Positions 8,401 through 18,307 of a stretch of DNA of 64,000 nt are shown in pieces (position 1 is the first letter of the stretch; each line of letters opens with the position of its first letter). The DNA comes from Pelomonas cellulosilytica (GTDB lineage Bacteria; Pseudomonadota; Gammaproteobacteria; Burkholderiales; Burkholderiaceae_C), in contig NZ_JAJTWU010000007.1 of assembly GCF_021353265.1 (NCBI RefSeq), positions 62,001-126,000 of the forward strand, in the 5' to 3' direction. The position numbers and the translations under genes were made by a program. Below the pieces are notes generated by a model. The model did not search any database and had not been told where the DNA came from. It saw only the letters and a program-made list of their open reading frames with translations.

Positions 8401-9691
8401 TGCCACCGCGGGCGACGCCGACGCGCTGGGCTGGCTGGCCCTGCGCTTCACGCCGCGCGTGGCCCGGCTGGAGGAGGCCCTCGTAGCCGAGGTGTCCACC
8501 AGCCTGCGCCTGTTCCGCGGCGCCCGAGCGCTGCGCCAGCGGTTGCAGGCCGAAGCCGCTGGCGCGGGCCTCGCGCTGGGCGCGCAGGCCTGGGCCCCTA
8601 CCGCGCTGGCGGCACTCGCGTTGGCTCGCTGCCCCGAGCTCCAGGCGCGCGGCCCGCTGGCCGAGCGGCTGGACGCCCTGCCGCTGCGAGCACTGACCGC
8701 CGCGCAGGCCCACCACGCGATGCTCGCCCGCCTGGGCTGCACCCGCCTGGGCGAACTGCGCCGGTTGCCGCGCGCGGCACTGGCCAAGCGCTTCGGCCCC
8801 AGCCTGCTGCTGGCGCTGGACCGCGCTTACGGCGAGCAGCCCGAAGCCCACGACTGGCTGACCCTGCCCGACCGCTTCAGCGCCCGGTTGGAGCTGCCCT
8901 GGCGCGTGGAGCACGCCCCGGTGCTGCTGCACTTTGCCGAGACGCTGCTGCGCCAGCTCTGCGCCTTCTTGGCCGCGCGTCATGCCGGCGTGCGCGGGCT
9001 GCAGCTGGCCTGGCAGTATGACGCCATGCGCCCGCGCGACGTGGCCGGCAGCGGCGAGCTGACGCTGGCCACCGCCGACACCACGCGCGACCTGACACGC
9101 CTGATCCGGCTGCTGGCCGAGCACCTTGCCCGCACAACGCTGGCCGCGCCGGCTGGCGAGATCACGCTGCGCGCCGACACGCTGCTGCCGCTGGAGGAAG
9201 ACAGCGCCGCGCTGCTGCCCGAGCGCGGCGGCTCACACGACCCGCAGGAGCGCGCCGCGACGAACGCGCTGCTGGAGCGGCTGTCCGTGCGCCTCGGCGC
9301 CGCCCGCGTGTGCGAAGGCCAGTTGCTGGAAGACCACCGGCTGGACCGCATGCAGCGCTGGCAGCCCTGGCCCGCGCCGCCGGCACCGACCGCCACCCGC
9401 CCGCCGCCGGGGCCACAGCCCACCTGGCTCGTCGAGCCGCCGCAGCCACTGCGCTGCGACACGCAGGAGCAACCGGTCTACGCCGGCCCGCTCACGCGCA
9501 TCAGCGGCCCGCACCGCGTGGAGGCAGGCTGGTGGGAAGGCCGCGCCGCACTGCAGACGCGCGACTACTTCGTCTACCGCAGCGCCACGCGCGGGCTACT
9601 GTGGGTCTTCCACGAGCGCATGCCCTACACGGACGCGGCGACGGCACACGCAGCGCGCTCGGGCTGGTTCCTGCACGGGGTGTTTGCATGA
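8369..9691 (+). CDS. imuB: Y-family polymerase-like ImuB (resident copy)
   Basis: A 440-residue DinB-like protein. In this family it is catalytically inactive and recruits DnaE2 to the sliding clamp. Palm/finger motifs are ALRFTPRVARLEEALVAEV and STSLRLFRGARALRQRL, where a true Y polymerase would show the catalytic acidic residues. The C terminus has the ImuB-type ending GLLWVFHERMP and WFLHGVFA. The ATG at 8369 overlaps the end of imuA, with GGAG just upstream. It is 70 bp before dnaE2. Confidence 0.92.
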   Translation: MRWLALCCSADATAGDADALGWLALRFTPRVARLEEALVAEVSTSLRLFRGARALRQRLQAEAAGAGLALGAQAWAPTALAALALARCPELQARGPLAERLDALPLRALTAAQAHHAMLARLGCTRLGELRRLPRAALAKRFGPSLLLALDRAYGEQPEAHDWLTLPDRFSARLELPWRVEHAPVLLHFAETLLRQLCAFLAARHAGVRGLQLAWQYDAMRPRDVAGSGELTLATADTTRDLTRLIRLLAEHLARTTLAAPAGEITLRADTLLPLEEDSAALLPERGGSHDPQERAATNALLERLSVRLGAARVCEGQLLEDHRLDRMQRWQPWPAPPAPTATRPPPGPQPTWLVEPPQPLRCDTQEQPVYAGPLTRISGPHRVEAGWWEGRAALQTRDYFVYRSATRGLLWVFHERMPYTDAATAHAARSGWFLHGVFA

Positions 9692-9761
9692 GCGCCGCGC
9701 CAGGCCGCGCCAGCCCAGCACACGCGCCGCTCGACGGGACTCGCTCAGCGAAGGGCGTCGC

Positions 9762-12700
9762 GTGAGCCCGCCGATGTCCGACCGCGACGAGCGCCTGGGC
9801 GCACTCCGCGCACAGGGCTACGCCTCCGACACCGAGCTGCGCCGCGCCGCCGACACCACGCCCCCGCCCGCCCGCCGCGTGCCGCCTGGCCCGCAGCTGC
9901 CGCGCCATGCCGAACTGCACTGCCTGTCGGCCTTCAGCTTCCTGCGCGGTGCGTCCGAGCCGCAGGAGCTGGTGGAGCGCGCCGTCACGCTGGGCTACGA
10001 AGCGCTGGCCCTCACCGACGAATGCTCGCTGGCCGGCGTCGTGCGCGCGCACAAGCAGCTGCGCGAGATGCGCGAGGCCGCCCACCACGATCTGCAGCAG
10101 GCCGCCCGCGAGGCCGGCGAGCCCGAGGACGCCATCGCCGCCATCGCGCAACCGCCACTGCTGCAGCTCCTCATCGGCAGTGAGTTCCTCGTGCGCGACG
10201 ACGCCGGCACACCACGCTTCAAGCTCGTGCTGCTGGCGCAGAACCTGTGCGGCTACGGCAACCTCAGCCAGTTCATCACGCAGTTGCGCCGCGCCAGCCC
10301 GGTCAAGGGCGAGTACACCCTGCACCTGCGGCAGATCGCTTCGGAGCGGCTGGCCGACTGCCTGGCCCTGCTCGTGCTGCCGCGCGAGGCGCCCGACGCC
10401 GAGCTGCTGCCCGCCGCGCAATGGGCGCTGCAGCACTTCACCGGCCGCGCCTGGCTGGCCGTGGAGCTGCTGCGCGAGGCCGGCGATGCCGCCTGGCTGA
10501 CGCGGCTGCAGGCGCTGTCCGACGCCACCGCGCTGCCGCTGGTGGCAGCGGGCGACGTGCACTTCCACGTGCGCTCGCGCAAGGCGCTGCAGGACGTGAT
10601 GACCGCCACGCGCCTGGGCCGCCCGGTGGCCGACTGCGGCTTCGATCTGCAGCCCAATGCCGAGCGCCACCTGCGCAGCCGCTACCGCCTCTCACGCCTC
10701 TACCCGCCCGAGCTGATGGCAGAGACGCTGCACGTGGCCGCGCGCTGCAGCTTCAGCCTCAACGAGATCCGCTACCAGTACCCCAGCGAGGTCGTGCCGG
10801 CAGGCGTGACGCCGCGCCAGCACCTGCGCGCGCTCACCTACGCCGGGGCCGAGAAGCGTTGGCCCTGGAGCCAGGGCGGCGTGCCCGACAAATGGAAGCA
10901 CCGCATCGAGCACGAACTCGAACTGATCGAGGACCTCGGCTACGAGCACTACTTCCTGACCGTGGCCGACATCGTCGCCTTTGCGCGCAGCATCCACATT
11001 CTCTGCCAGGGCCGCGGCTCGGCCGCCAACAGCGTCGTCTGCTACTGCCTGCACGTCACGTCGGTGGACCCTGACCGCAGCACGCTGCTGTTCGAGCGCT
11101 TCATCAGCCGCGAGCGCAACGAGCCGCCCGACATTGACGTCGACTTCGAGCACGAGCGCCGCGAGGAGGTCATCCAGTACCTCTACAAGAAGTACGGCCG
11201 CGACCGCGCTGCGCTGACCGCCGTCGTCATCTGCTACCGACCAAAGAGCGCCATTCGCGACGTCGGCAAGGCGCTGGGCTTCAGCGAGGCGCAGTTGGAC
11301 GTCATGAGCAACGACCACAGCGGCTGGTCCACCCAGGTGCTGCCCGAGGAGCACCGCGCGGCGCTGCTGCAGCAGCTGGGTATGGCCGACGACGACCCAC
11401 GGCTGCAGCAGCTCATCACGCTGGCCCGCCAGCTCAACGGCCTGCCACGGCACCTGAGCCAGCATGTCGGTGGCTTTGTGCTGACCGAAGGGCCGCTGGA
11501 ACGCCTCGTGCCCATCGAGAACGCGACGATGGAGAACCGCAGCGTCATCGAATGGGACAAGGACGACATCGACGAGCTGAAGATGATGAAGGTCGACGTG
11601 CTGGCGCTGGGCATGCTCACGGCCATCCGCAAATGCTTCGACCTCGTCAACCCGCTGCGCGGCACGGCCATCGACCTGACCATCCCCGACAACGACACCG
11701 CCACCTACGACATGATCTGCAAGGCCGACACCGTCGGCGTGTTCCAGATCGAATCGCGCGCGCAGATGTCCATGCTGCCGCGGCTTCAGCCCCGCACCTA
11801 CTACGACCTGGTGGTGGAAGTCGCCATCGTGCGTCCCGGCCCCATCGAGGGCGGCATGGTGCACCCATATCTGAAGAACCGCGCGCTGCCCGAAGACCAG
11901 GTGGAGTACCCTAGCGAGGCGCTGAAGGAAGCCCTGTGGCGCACCCGCGGCGTGCCCATCTTCCAGGAGCAGGTCATGCAGGTCGCCATGATCGCGGCGG
12001 GCTTCAGCGCCGGCGAGGCCGACGAGCTGCGCCGCGCGATGGCCGCCTGGAAGCGCCCCGGCGTGCTGGAGAAGTACTACGACAAGGTCGTCGACGGCAT
12101 GCGCGCGCGCGGCTACACCGACGACTTCGCCAAGCGCATCTTCGACCAGATCAAGGGCTTCTCCAGCTACGGCTTCCCCGAGAGCCATGCCGCCAGCTTT
12201 GCGCTGCTCACCTACGTCAGCTCATGGCTCAAATGCCACGAGCCCGCGGCCTTCCTGTGCGCGCTGCTCAATTCCCAGCCGCTGGGCTTCTACACACCCA
12301 GCCAGCTCGTTCAGGACGCGCGCCGGCACCACATCGAGGTGCGGTCCATCGACGTGAACCACAGCGACCATGACAGCACGCTGGAACCGCGCGAGGGGCA
12401 GCACCTGGCCCATCAAGGGGCGGGCCACGGCACGGCCGGCATACCCGGGTGCGAGCAACCCGCCGTACGCCTGGGCCTGCGCCTCGTCAGCGGCCTGGGC
12501 GACGAGGCCGCGCTGCGCATCGAACGCGCGCGCCGGCAAGGCGGCCTCTTCGCCCGCCCGCAGGACCTCGCGCTGCGCTCCCGCCTGAGCCAGCACGACA
12601 TGCAGCAACTCGCCGCGGCCGACGCCCTCACGTCACTCGCCGGCCACCGCCGCCAGCAGGTCTGGCAGGCCTCCGCGTTGCACGCGATGCCAGCGTTATT

Positions 12701-13169
12701 GCAAGGCAGCCTGCTGCCCGAAGACGACCTCGAACTGCCAAGCGCCCCAGAAGGCGAGGAAGTGCTGTGGGACTACGCCGCCACCGGCCTCACGCTGCGC
12801 CGACACCCGCTCGCCCTGCTGCGCCCGCGGCTTGCGCGCGACGGCTGGCTGAGCGCCAGGCAGCTGGAAGACGTCAAGAGCGGCCGCCGCGCCAGGGCCT
12901 GCGGCATCGTCACCGGCCGCCAGAAACCGCAGACTGCCAAGGGCACGCTCTTCGTCACGCTGGAAGACGAGACCGGCAACGTCCAGGTCATCGTCTGGCC
13001 CCAGGTCTACGAGGAACACCGCAACACCATCCTCGGCGCGCGGTTGCTGGCCGTGGAGGGCGTGTGGCAACGCGGGGATGGCGATGTGCGGCACCTGCTG
13101 GCGCGCGGGTTCAAGAACCTCAATCCGTGGCTGGGAAGGTTGCCGACGGAGAGTCGGGATTTCAGGTAA
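9762..13169 (+). CDS. dnaE2: Error-prone DNA polymerase DnaE2 (resident copy)
   Basis: A C-family polymerase of about 1135 residues that performs lesion bypass in the SOS mutasome. It has an N-terminal PHP domain (LHCLSAFSFLRGASEPQELV), the catalytic PDIDVDFEHERREEVIQYLY, YGFPESHAASFALLTY and an OB-fold C terminus (VTLEDETGNVQVIVWP). The frame is open back to 9126, but that part is antiparallel coding noise over imuB. I place the start at the GTG at 9762, preceded by AAGGG; the ATG at 9774 is the alternative. Compared with the island copy it has an extra Glu/Ala-rich segment in the PHP domain and about 18 extra residues at 12,388-12,457. Confidence 0.93.
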   Translation: MSPPMSDRDERLGALRAQGYASDTELRRAADTTPPPARRVPPGPQLPRHAELHCLSAFSFLRGASEPQELVERAVTLGYEALALTDECSLAGVVRAHKQLREMREAAHHDLQQAAREAGEPEDAIAAIAQPPLLQLLIGSEFLVRDDAGTPRFKLVLLAQNLCGYGNLSQFITQLRRASPVKGEYTLHLRQIASERLADCLALLVLPREAPDAELLPAAQWALQHFTGRAWLAVELLREAGDAAWLTRLQALSDATALPLVAAGDVHFHVRSRKALQDVMTATRLGRPVADCGFDLQPNAERHLRSRYRLSRLYPPELMAETLHVAARCSFSLNEIRYQYPSEVVPAGVTPRQHLRALTYAGAEKRWPWSQGGVPDKWKHRIEHELELIEDLGYEHYFLTVADIVAFARSIHILCQGRGSAANSVVCYCLHVTSVDPDRSTLLFERFISRERNEPPDIDVDFEHERREEVIQYLYKKYGRDRAALTAVVICYRPKSAIRDVGKALGFSEAQLDVMSNDHSGWSTQVLPEEHRAALLQQLGMADDDPRLQQLITLARQLNGLPRHLSQHVGGFVLTEGPLERLVPIENATMENRSVIEWDKDDIDELKMMKVDVLALGMLTAIRKCFDLVNPLRGTAIDLTIPDNDTATYDMICKADTVGVFQIESRAQMSMLPRLQPRTYYDLVVEVAIVRPGPIEGGMVHPYLKNRALPEDQVEYPSEALKEALWRTRGVPIFQEQVMQVAMIAAGFSAGEADELRRAMAAWKRPGVLEKYYDKVVDGMRARGYTDDFAKRIFDQIKGFSSYGFPESHAASFALLTYVSSWLKCHEPAAFLCALLNSQPLGFYTPSQLVQDARRHHIEVRSIDVNHSDHDSTLEPREGQHLAHQGAGHGTAGIPGCEQPAVRLGLRLVSGLGDEAALRIERARRQGGLFARPQDLALRSRLSQHDMQQLAAADALTSLAGHRRQQVWQASALHAMPALLQGSLLPEDDLELPSAPEGEEVLWDYAATGLTLRRHPLALLRPRLARDGWLSARQLEDVKSGRRARACGIVTGRQKPQTAKGTLFVTLEDETGNVQVIVWPQVYEEHRNTILGARLLAVEGVWQRGDGDVRHLLARGFKNLNPWLGRLPTESRDFR

Positions 13170-13330
13170 GCCGTCAGCACATCGTCTTCAGCGGCACCAG
13201 TGGCCCGTGGTCCCCGAGGACTGACCAACTAAGTGCAGCAGGCTCAGGGGTTGCAGGCCAAGTCACATGGGGGCGGAACGTGCCCCAAGTCGATCTCGCA
13301 GCCGGAGCCGGCCGGAATGCTGCGCCGTTG

Positions 13331-14362
13331 TCAATGGCCGGAGTGCATGAACTCCACGTTGGCCGAAGTAACCAAGAAGCAGGCTTGGCCTGAGTAGTTG
13401 ATCTGCTCTGCATTGAACACTGAGCGCTGCACTCTTCCATCAGGCTGCCGGATACGCAGCACCAGATCGCGCACATGCCCGGTCTCGCTTAGGATGCGAT
13501 AGAACAAATCCCGGTCCTCCGGCAAGATGGCATAGGCGTTGGATGCCGTTTCAGTGCCCAGCAATTGGGACTTATCCAGGCCGGAGAGTCGCAGCAGCGT
13601 TGCGTTCGCTTCGCGAATACGCCGATCTGGTATCGATACGATAGCCATAGGAACCGGTGCTGCGTCGAAGAGAGTGCGAAAACGCTTGTGGCCCGCTTCA
13701 ACCTCAAGCCGCGCAAGCTCCGCTTCATTTCGAATGTCGATGCTATCCAGCGCAAAGGACAGATCTGCCCCAAGTTCATCCAGCAGCTTCAGCAACTCCT
13801 CGTCGAAGAAGCCGCGCTCGCCAGCGCACAGCATGAGCACAGCGTGCACGCTGCCGCCACGGTGCAGAGGAATCCAAGCAATCGCCCGAATGCCTTGCGC
13901 CACGGCCTCCTCTCGCCAGCGCCCGGCTTGCCCGTCCAGCACATAGTCGTTGCTCACGAGACGCACGCCCTTGTTCAGTACCCTTACGGTGTAGGAGTCC
14001 TGCACGTCAGGGTCTTGCAGAGGCAGCGGGGAGGGTACGTTCTCCAATACCCTCGAGGCAGGACCTGCCATTGCTGCGCGATGAGCAAGGTCACCATCCC
14101 GTACATAGACGCAGGCCAGCAACGCATGTCCTGTCTCCACGCAGATGCGACAGGATTCTTGCAAGAGTTGCTCTTCGCGCTGTTCGCAAAGCACCATCCG
14201 GTTGGAGCGCGCAAGCGCCAGCAGGAAGTTTCGAAGTCGCTCAGCCTGAATCTTTGCCAGACGGTAGTCCTGTCCCCGCCGCCGCAGCAAGACCAGCGCA
14301 ATCACAAGCAACGCTGCCAGCGGAATGACCAGGATCAAGGTGGGGAGGTATGGAATCGTCAT
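13331..14362 (-). CDS. Membrane-anchored GAF-PAS sensor protein
   Basis: A 343-residue protein. One N-terminal membrane helix (about residues 5-26, ending ALVLLRRR) is followed by a coiled segment, a GAF-like domain (about 50-205: ETGHALLACVYVRDG, AIAWIPLHRGG, ERGFFDEELLKLLDELGADL) and a PAS domain (about 225-335: FRTLFDAAPVPMAIVSIPD, EANATLLRLSG). It ends right after the PAS domain with no GGDEF, kinase or HTH output. The ATG at 14362 has AAGGAG 6 bases upstream. A possible partner is the chemoreceptor gene 157 bp upstream on the same strand; the function is unproven. Confidence 0.75.
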   Translation of the reverse strand: MTIPYLPTLILVIPLAALLVIALVLLRRRGQDYRLAKIQAERLRNFLLALARSNRMVLCEQREEQLLQESCRICVETGHALLACVYVRDGDLAHRAAMAGPASRVLENVPSPLPLQDPDVQDSYTVRVLNKGVRLVSNDYVLDGQAGRWREEAVAQGIRAIAWIPLHRGGSVHAVLMLCAGERGFFDEELLKLLDELGADLSFALDSIDIRNEAELARLEVEAGHKRFRTLFDAAPVPMAIVSIPDRRIREANATLLRLSGLDKSQLLGTETASNAYAILPEDRDLFYRILSETGHVRDLVLRIRQPDGRVQRSVFNAEQINYSGQACFLVTSANVEFMHSGH

Positions 14363-14518
14363 CACTACTCCTTACCTTGCGACTTGCGCTCCGCCTCGGG
14401 ATACGTTGCGCTGTCCGCCAGGGCGGAGTGGACCATGCCGAGTGAGGTGCAGCGGCTGCTTGACCCCTGATGATTTAGCGGACACCGGCTCATCTGCAAG
14501 CTTCTCTACGTGTCCGTG

Positions 14519-16126
14519 TCACGCCACGGCTCCATGGGCGCCATTTGCTGTTCGCAGATCGAGACCGACCGGCAGACGGAACACACAAACAATCTCTACC
14601 AGTGCTGCTGCCTGCTGCTTCAGGCTCTCAGCCGCCGCGGCGGCCTCTTCCACCAATGCCGCGTTCTGCTGCGTGACTTGGTCCATCTGGCTCACGGCCT
14701 CGCCTACCTGCCGTACGCCCGACGACTGCTCGTGGGACGCGTTGCTGATCTCGCTGACGATCTCCGTCACACGCTGGATCGAACCGACCAACAGTCTCAT
14801 TGTGTTGTCTGCACTCTCGACGAGTGCAGCGCCTCGCTCGACCCGCTCGACGCTCGCCGTGATGAGCCTCTTGATTTCCTTTGCCGAATCGGCAGTGCGC
14901 TGCGCAAGAGTCCGCACTTCGCCCGCTACGACGGCGAATCCTCGTCCCTGCTCGCCGGCTCTCGCAGCCTCTACAGCAGCATTGAGCGCGAGGATGTTCG
15001 TCTGGAAAGCAATGCCGTCAATCGTGGTAATGATGTCCGAGATCTGACGGCTACTCTCACTGATGCCGTCCATGGTCTCCACAACCTGCTTGAATTCCGC
15101 GCTGCCTTCTCCGGCGATGGCCGAGGCTTTGAGAGCCAACTCGCTGGCCTGTTGCGCGCTGTCAGTATTGCTCACGGAGGTTGAGCCAAGTTGTTCCATC
15201 GTCGCCGCGGTTTGCTGCAGCGCCGACGCCTGCTCCTCCGTGCGCTGGCTGAGGTCGACGTTGCCTTGTGCGATTTGGGTACTGGCCGTCGCAACGTTGT
15301 CTGCTCCTTCACGGACGGCGCTGACCACACTGCGCAGAGAATCGCGCATCCGCTGTATGGAGGCCATCACACTGACCTGATCACCCTCGCGGACAGCGAT
15401 CGCTTGGCTCAGGTCGCCCTCCGACACCTGAGCCACGGCGAGGCTGAGCTGCGAGGGCTCGGCGCCAAGTGCATCCAAGATCTGGCGTGCCACTAACCAC
15501 GATACGCATCCGCCGACGGCCGCCATCAAAATGCCCAGCAAGATCATCGCCATGGAAGCTTGACGCGCGCTTTTGGCGGTCTCCTTGGCGAGAGTTGCAG
15601 CCAGTGCTTGTTGACGATCCCGCGAATCGTCCACAGCCTTGAAGAGGGCCGACTGAAGGGGACGAACCTCGTTGACGAGAAGCTCGGTAACCACCACGTG
15701 ATTGTTCTTCTCCCCTTCCTCGATCACCCTGTCGAGCGCCTTCGCGTAGGTTGGGTTGGTGGTCTCAATGAAGTTGAGCAAGCGAACCCCTTCAGGGTCC
15801 TTGACCGTCTGGCGCAAGAGCGAAAGCAACTCGGCGTTTTTCTCGCGGAGCTCGCCGATGACGCGCTTTTCTTTCGCGATCATCCCCGGATCTTCCAGCA
15901 GAGCGATGTTGCGAACCGCCCTTGCCGCGATGTTGTAGTTGTCCATCACCTCCGTGTACCTGTCGATCTTGACCATTCGGTCGGTCGACAGAAAGTCGGT
16001 GCTCTCGGTTGCGCGATGCAACATGAACGAGCCATAGGCCACGATTGCCAGGCCAAGAGCGAGCGATGCTCCAAAACCGAAGGCCAACTTCTTCCCAACA
16101 GTAAGCGATGCCCCGAACGTAGCCAT
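14519..16126 (-). CDS. Methyl-accepting chemotaxis protein
   Basis: A 535-residue receptor. TM1 is at about 12-32 and a four-helix-bundle-type periplasmic domain at about 35-190. TM2 is at about 190-212 and is followed by a HAMP. The cytoplasmic signalling hairpin has the conserved tip IDGIAFQTNILALNAAVEAA. Methylation helices flank it (QRTEEQASALQQTAATMEQL). The start is MATFGASLTVG at 16126, with AAGG close upstream; the frame extends 29 codons further but without an RBS. The ligand is unknown. The final 25 residues (from about VCVFRLPVGL) lack the usual CheR/CheB-binding pentapeptide. Confidence 0.9.
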   Translation of the reverse strand: MATFGASLTVGKKLAFGFGASLALGLAIVAYGSFMLHRATESTDFLSTDRMVKIDRYTEVMDNYNIAARAVRNIALLEDPGMIAKEKRVIGELREKNAELLSLLRQTVKDPEGVRLLNFIETTNPTYAKALDRVIEEGEKNNHVVVTELLVNEVRPLQSALFKAVDDSRDRQQALAATLAKETAKSARQASMAMILLGILMAAVGGCVSWLVARQILDALGAEPSQLSLAVAQVSEGDLSQAIAVREGDQVSVMASIQRMRDSLRSVVSAVREGADNVATASTQIAQGNVDLSQRTEEQASALQQTAATMEQLGSTSVSNTDSAQQASELALKASAIAGEGSAEFKQVVETMDGISESSRQISDIITTIDGIAFQTNILALNAAVEAARAGEQGRGFAVVAGEVRTLAQRTADSAKEIKRLITASVERVERGAALVESADNTMRLLVGSIQRVTEIVSEISNASHEQSSGVRQVGEAVSQMDQVTQQNAALVEEAAAAAESLKQQAAALVEIVCVFRLPVGLDLRTANGAHGAVA

Positions 16127-16309
16127 TTTTCCTTTTCTCTTTCTCGGTGAAGCCCGTGGCCTGAGGCGACGTGGCGCTTCACAGCGTTGACGGAGAAGGA
16201 TGCTAAGGGGCAAAAGCTCGAAACGCTCCCTTAAAACCGATATTTATCCGGAATTCGTGACCTTCGCCTCGACGGGCCGCTTCCGGCGCGAGCACGTCTA
16301 CCTTCACCT

Positions 16310-16987
16310 TCAGGAACGGAGCTCCAGGTACTCGGGAAGGAACGTGCGGCAGTAGGCCACCGCGGCGGCGGCGGCCTCAAGCTCGTACTCGCGGGTGATG
16401 CGGCCGTGTCGGGAGAACGACAGTGCCCACACCGAATCGATGAGCCCCAGAAGCACCAGAAAGCGCTCATGAGCACCTTTGACCATGGGCATGTGAAAGA
16501 ACGTCGCACCGACCTGCGCGAGCGCTCTCGCCAAACCGTCCATGAAGAATTCGCCGTCGCGGTTGCGGGCGTAGCGGGAGTGTGTCCCGACCATCACCTT
16601 CATCATCGGCAAATTACCGTTGTACGTGGCCACAAGGCCCGCCATGTGCGCCTTCAGCAAGGTCTGCCACATGCCATCCGCGGGTGCCTGAGCCGCCGCT
16701 ACCTGATCCTCAATTACCGCTTGGTATCGGCTCGCGAGCGCACCGACGATCGCTGTTGGCGTCGGGAACAAATGGTAGGCGGAAGCCGGCGGGACCCCGG
16801 CGTGCTTTGCGACGACATAGACCCCAAGATCCTGGGGCGACAGCGTCTGCAGGAGCTCGTGCGCAGCATCCAAAAGCTTGTTGTACCGAGCGAGGCTTCG
16901 CGCCTGCTTGGGCGCACGGGATGCCTCCTTCGCGCCACTGTTCTCGTGATCGTCTTGTTCGTCCATGGGCGGCCGAGGCGTGTGCAT
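16310..16987 (-). CDS. TetR-family transcriptional regulator
   Basis: A 225-residue protein. The N-terminal HTH domain spans about 30-80 ([40 protein letters not shown]), and a larger helical ligand-binding domain follows. I start at the ATG at 16987; a TTG two codons upstream and an ATG at 16966 are alternatives. An AT-rich inverted repeat lies directly before the start, suggesting autoregulation. No obvious target gene is adjacent; msrPQ are divergent but 350 bp away. Confidence 0.82.
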   Translation of the reverse strand: MHTPRPPMDEQDDHENSGAKEASRAPKQARSLARYNKLLDAAHELLQTLSPQDLGVYVVAKHAGVPPASAYHLFPTPTAIVGALASRYQAVIEDQVAAAQAPADGMWQTLLKAHMAGLVATYNGNLPMMKVMVGTHSRYARNRDGEFFMDGLARALAQVGATFFHMPMVKGAHERFLVLLGLIDSVWALSFSRHGRITREYELEAAAAAVAYCRTFLPEYLELRS

Positions 16988-16992
16988 TTCCA

Positions 16993-17009
16993 ATTTATAG
17001 TCGATAAAT
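16993..17009. promoter_or_regulatory. Inverted repeat before the TetR gene, possible operator
   Basis: ATTTAT and ATAAAT arms flank a 5-base centre (AGTCG), immediately upstream of the tetR-type start codon. The AT content is far above that of its surroundings, as in a promoter/operator. Inference only. Confidence 0.35.
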
Positions 17010-17338
17010 ATTCAATTTCCCACGTGCTCAACGAGTGCATGCGGGTCTACCGGGACTTCCCGGTCAATCAAGCAGTACCAACTGCCCAGGTCCTAGTAGT
17101 GCTCCTGCTGCTTGAGCCGATGACATCGCCGCAGTTGGCTTCTTGCCCGGCGCCTTTGAGGAACGGCAATCGCTCCAGGCCATACTGGCTGCGGCTTCCC
17201 TGGGTGGCATGCGGCACGATGACCTTTGCCATACGGGATCATCAGGCCATCCGATCCAAGGCAGACTCTCTGGACCCCGCTGTAAGTTCTTGCCGATGCG
17301 CCGCGACTTATCCGGTAAGTCGCCGCAAAGAGGTTTCC
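17010..17338. other. Intergenic region between tetR and msrP
   Basis: About 330 bp without a credible gene; the open frames here are out-of-frame extensions. It must hold the msrP promoter. The only clear structure is the inverted repeat at 17303-17323. Confidence 0.5.
17303..17323. promoter_or_regulatory. Inverted repeat just upstream of msrP
   Basis: GCGACTTA and TAAGTCGC are perfect 8-bp arms around TCCGG, ending 15 bp before the msrP start and next to its ribosome binding site. It could be an operator or an mRNA hairpin affecting translation. Confidence 0.45.
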
Positions 17339-18307
17339 ATGCTGATCCGAGTACCCGCCCTCCACGACCCGCTTCCCAGCGAGATCACCCCGCGTCACGC
17401 CTATCTCAACCGGCGTGACGCGCTCGCCGCGCTGGGCCTCGCGGCAGCCTCGCCGCTTGCGCTCGCACAGGTCGCGCCGGGCGGCGGCAAGCTGCCCAAG
17501 CTGCCGGGCGCGCGCTCGGCGGTGCCCGGTGCGATGGTGATGGACAAGCCCACCAGCTACACGGACGCCACGTCGTACAACAACTTCTACGAATTCGGTA
17601 CCGACAAGGCCGACCCCGCCTCCTACGCCCACACGCTGAAGACGCGGCCGTGGACGGTGAGCATCGAGGGCGAGTGCGCCAAGCCGGGCCGGTTCGACAT
17701 CGAGACGCTGCTCAAGCTCAGTGCCATGGAGGAGCGACTGTACCGGCTGCGCTGCGTGGAAGGCTGGAGCATGGTGATCCCGTGGGTCGGCTACTCGCTG
17801 TCGGAGTTGCTGAAGAAGGCTGAACCGACCTCCAAGGCCAAGTACGTGGAGTTCACGAGCCTGGCCGACAAGCAGCAGATGCCCGGCGTGCGCTCGGGCG
17901 TGCTGGATTGGCCCTACGTCGAAGGCCTGCGCATCGATGAGGCCATGCACCCGCTGGCGATGCTGGTGTTCGGCATGTACGGCGAGGTGCTGCCCAACCA
18001 GAACGGCGCACCGCTGCGGGTGGCGCTGCCTTGGAAATACGGCTTCAAGTCGGCCAAGAGCATCGTGAAGATCCGCTTCACCGAGAAGGAGCCTGTGTCC
18101 AGCTGGACGAAGGCCGCGCAGCAGGAGTACGGCTTCTATTCCAACGTGAACCCGAACGTGCCGCACCCGCGCTGGAGCCAGGCCACCGAGCGCCGAATCG
18201 GCGAAGACGGGCTGTTCGCAAAGAAGCGGCCGACGCTGATGTTCAACGGCTATGAGGCGCAGGTCGGGCAGCTGTACGCGGGCATGGACCTGAAGCGCAA
18301 CTACTGA
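17339..18307 (+). CDS. msrP: Periplasmic methionine sulfoxide reductase catalytic subunit MsrP
   Basis: A 322-residue molybdopterin enzyme that repairs oxidised methionines in periplasmic proteins. The N-terminal Tat-type signal has [20 protein letters not shown]. The Mo-ligand cysteine lies in [19 protein letters not shown], followed by [18 protein letters not shown]. The ATG at 17339 has AGAGG 6 bases upstream; the longer frame from 16406 is not coding. It overlaps msrQ by one base (TGATG) and is translationally coupled to it. Confidence 0.94.
   Translation: MLIRVPALHDPLPSEITPRHAYLNRRDALAALGLAAASPLALAQVAPGGGKLPKLPGARSAVPGAMVMDKPTSYTDATSYNNFYEFGTDKADPASYAHTLKTRPWTVSIEGECAKPGRFDIETLLKLSAMEERLYRLRCVEGWSMVIPWVGYSLSELLKKAEPTSKAKYVEFTSLADKQQMPGVRSGVLDWPYVEGLRIDEAMHPLAMLVFGMYGEVLPNQNGAPLRVALPWKYGFKSAKSIVKIRFTEKEPVSSWTKAAQQEYGFYSNVNPNVPHPRWSQATERRIGEDGLFAKKRPTLMFNGYEAQVGQLYAGMDLKRNY

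Noticed and set aside
9126-9761. N-terminal 212 codons of the longest dnaE2 frame
   Set aside because: Overlaps imuB in another frame and has shadow composition; homology begins after 9762.
10692-12188. 498-codon minus-strand frame
   Set aside because: Antisense shadow of dnaE2 copy 1.
16406-17338. Upstream 311 codons in frame with msrP
   Set aside because: Antisense to the TetR gene and without family match; MsrP begins at the Tat signal.
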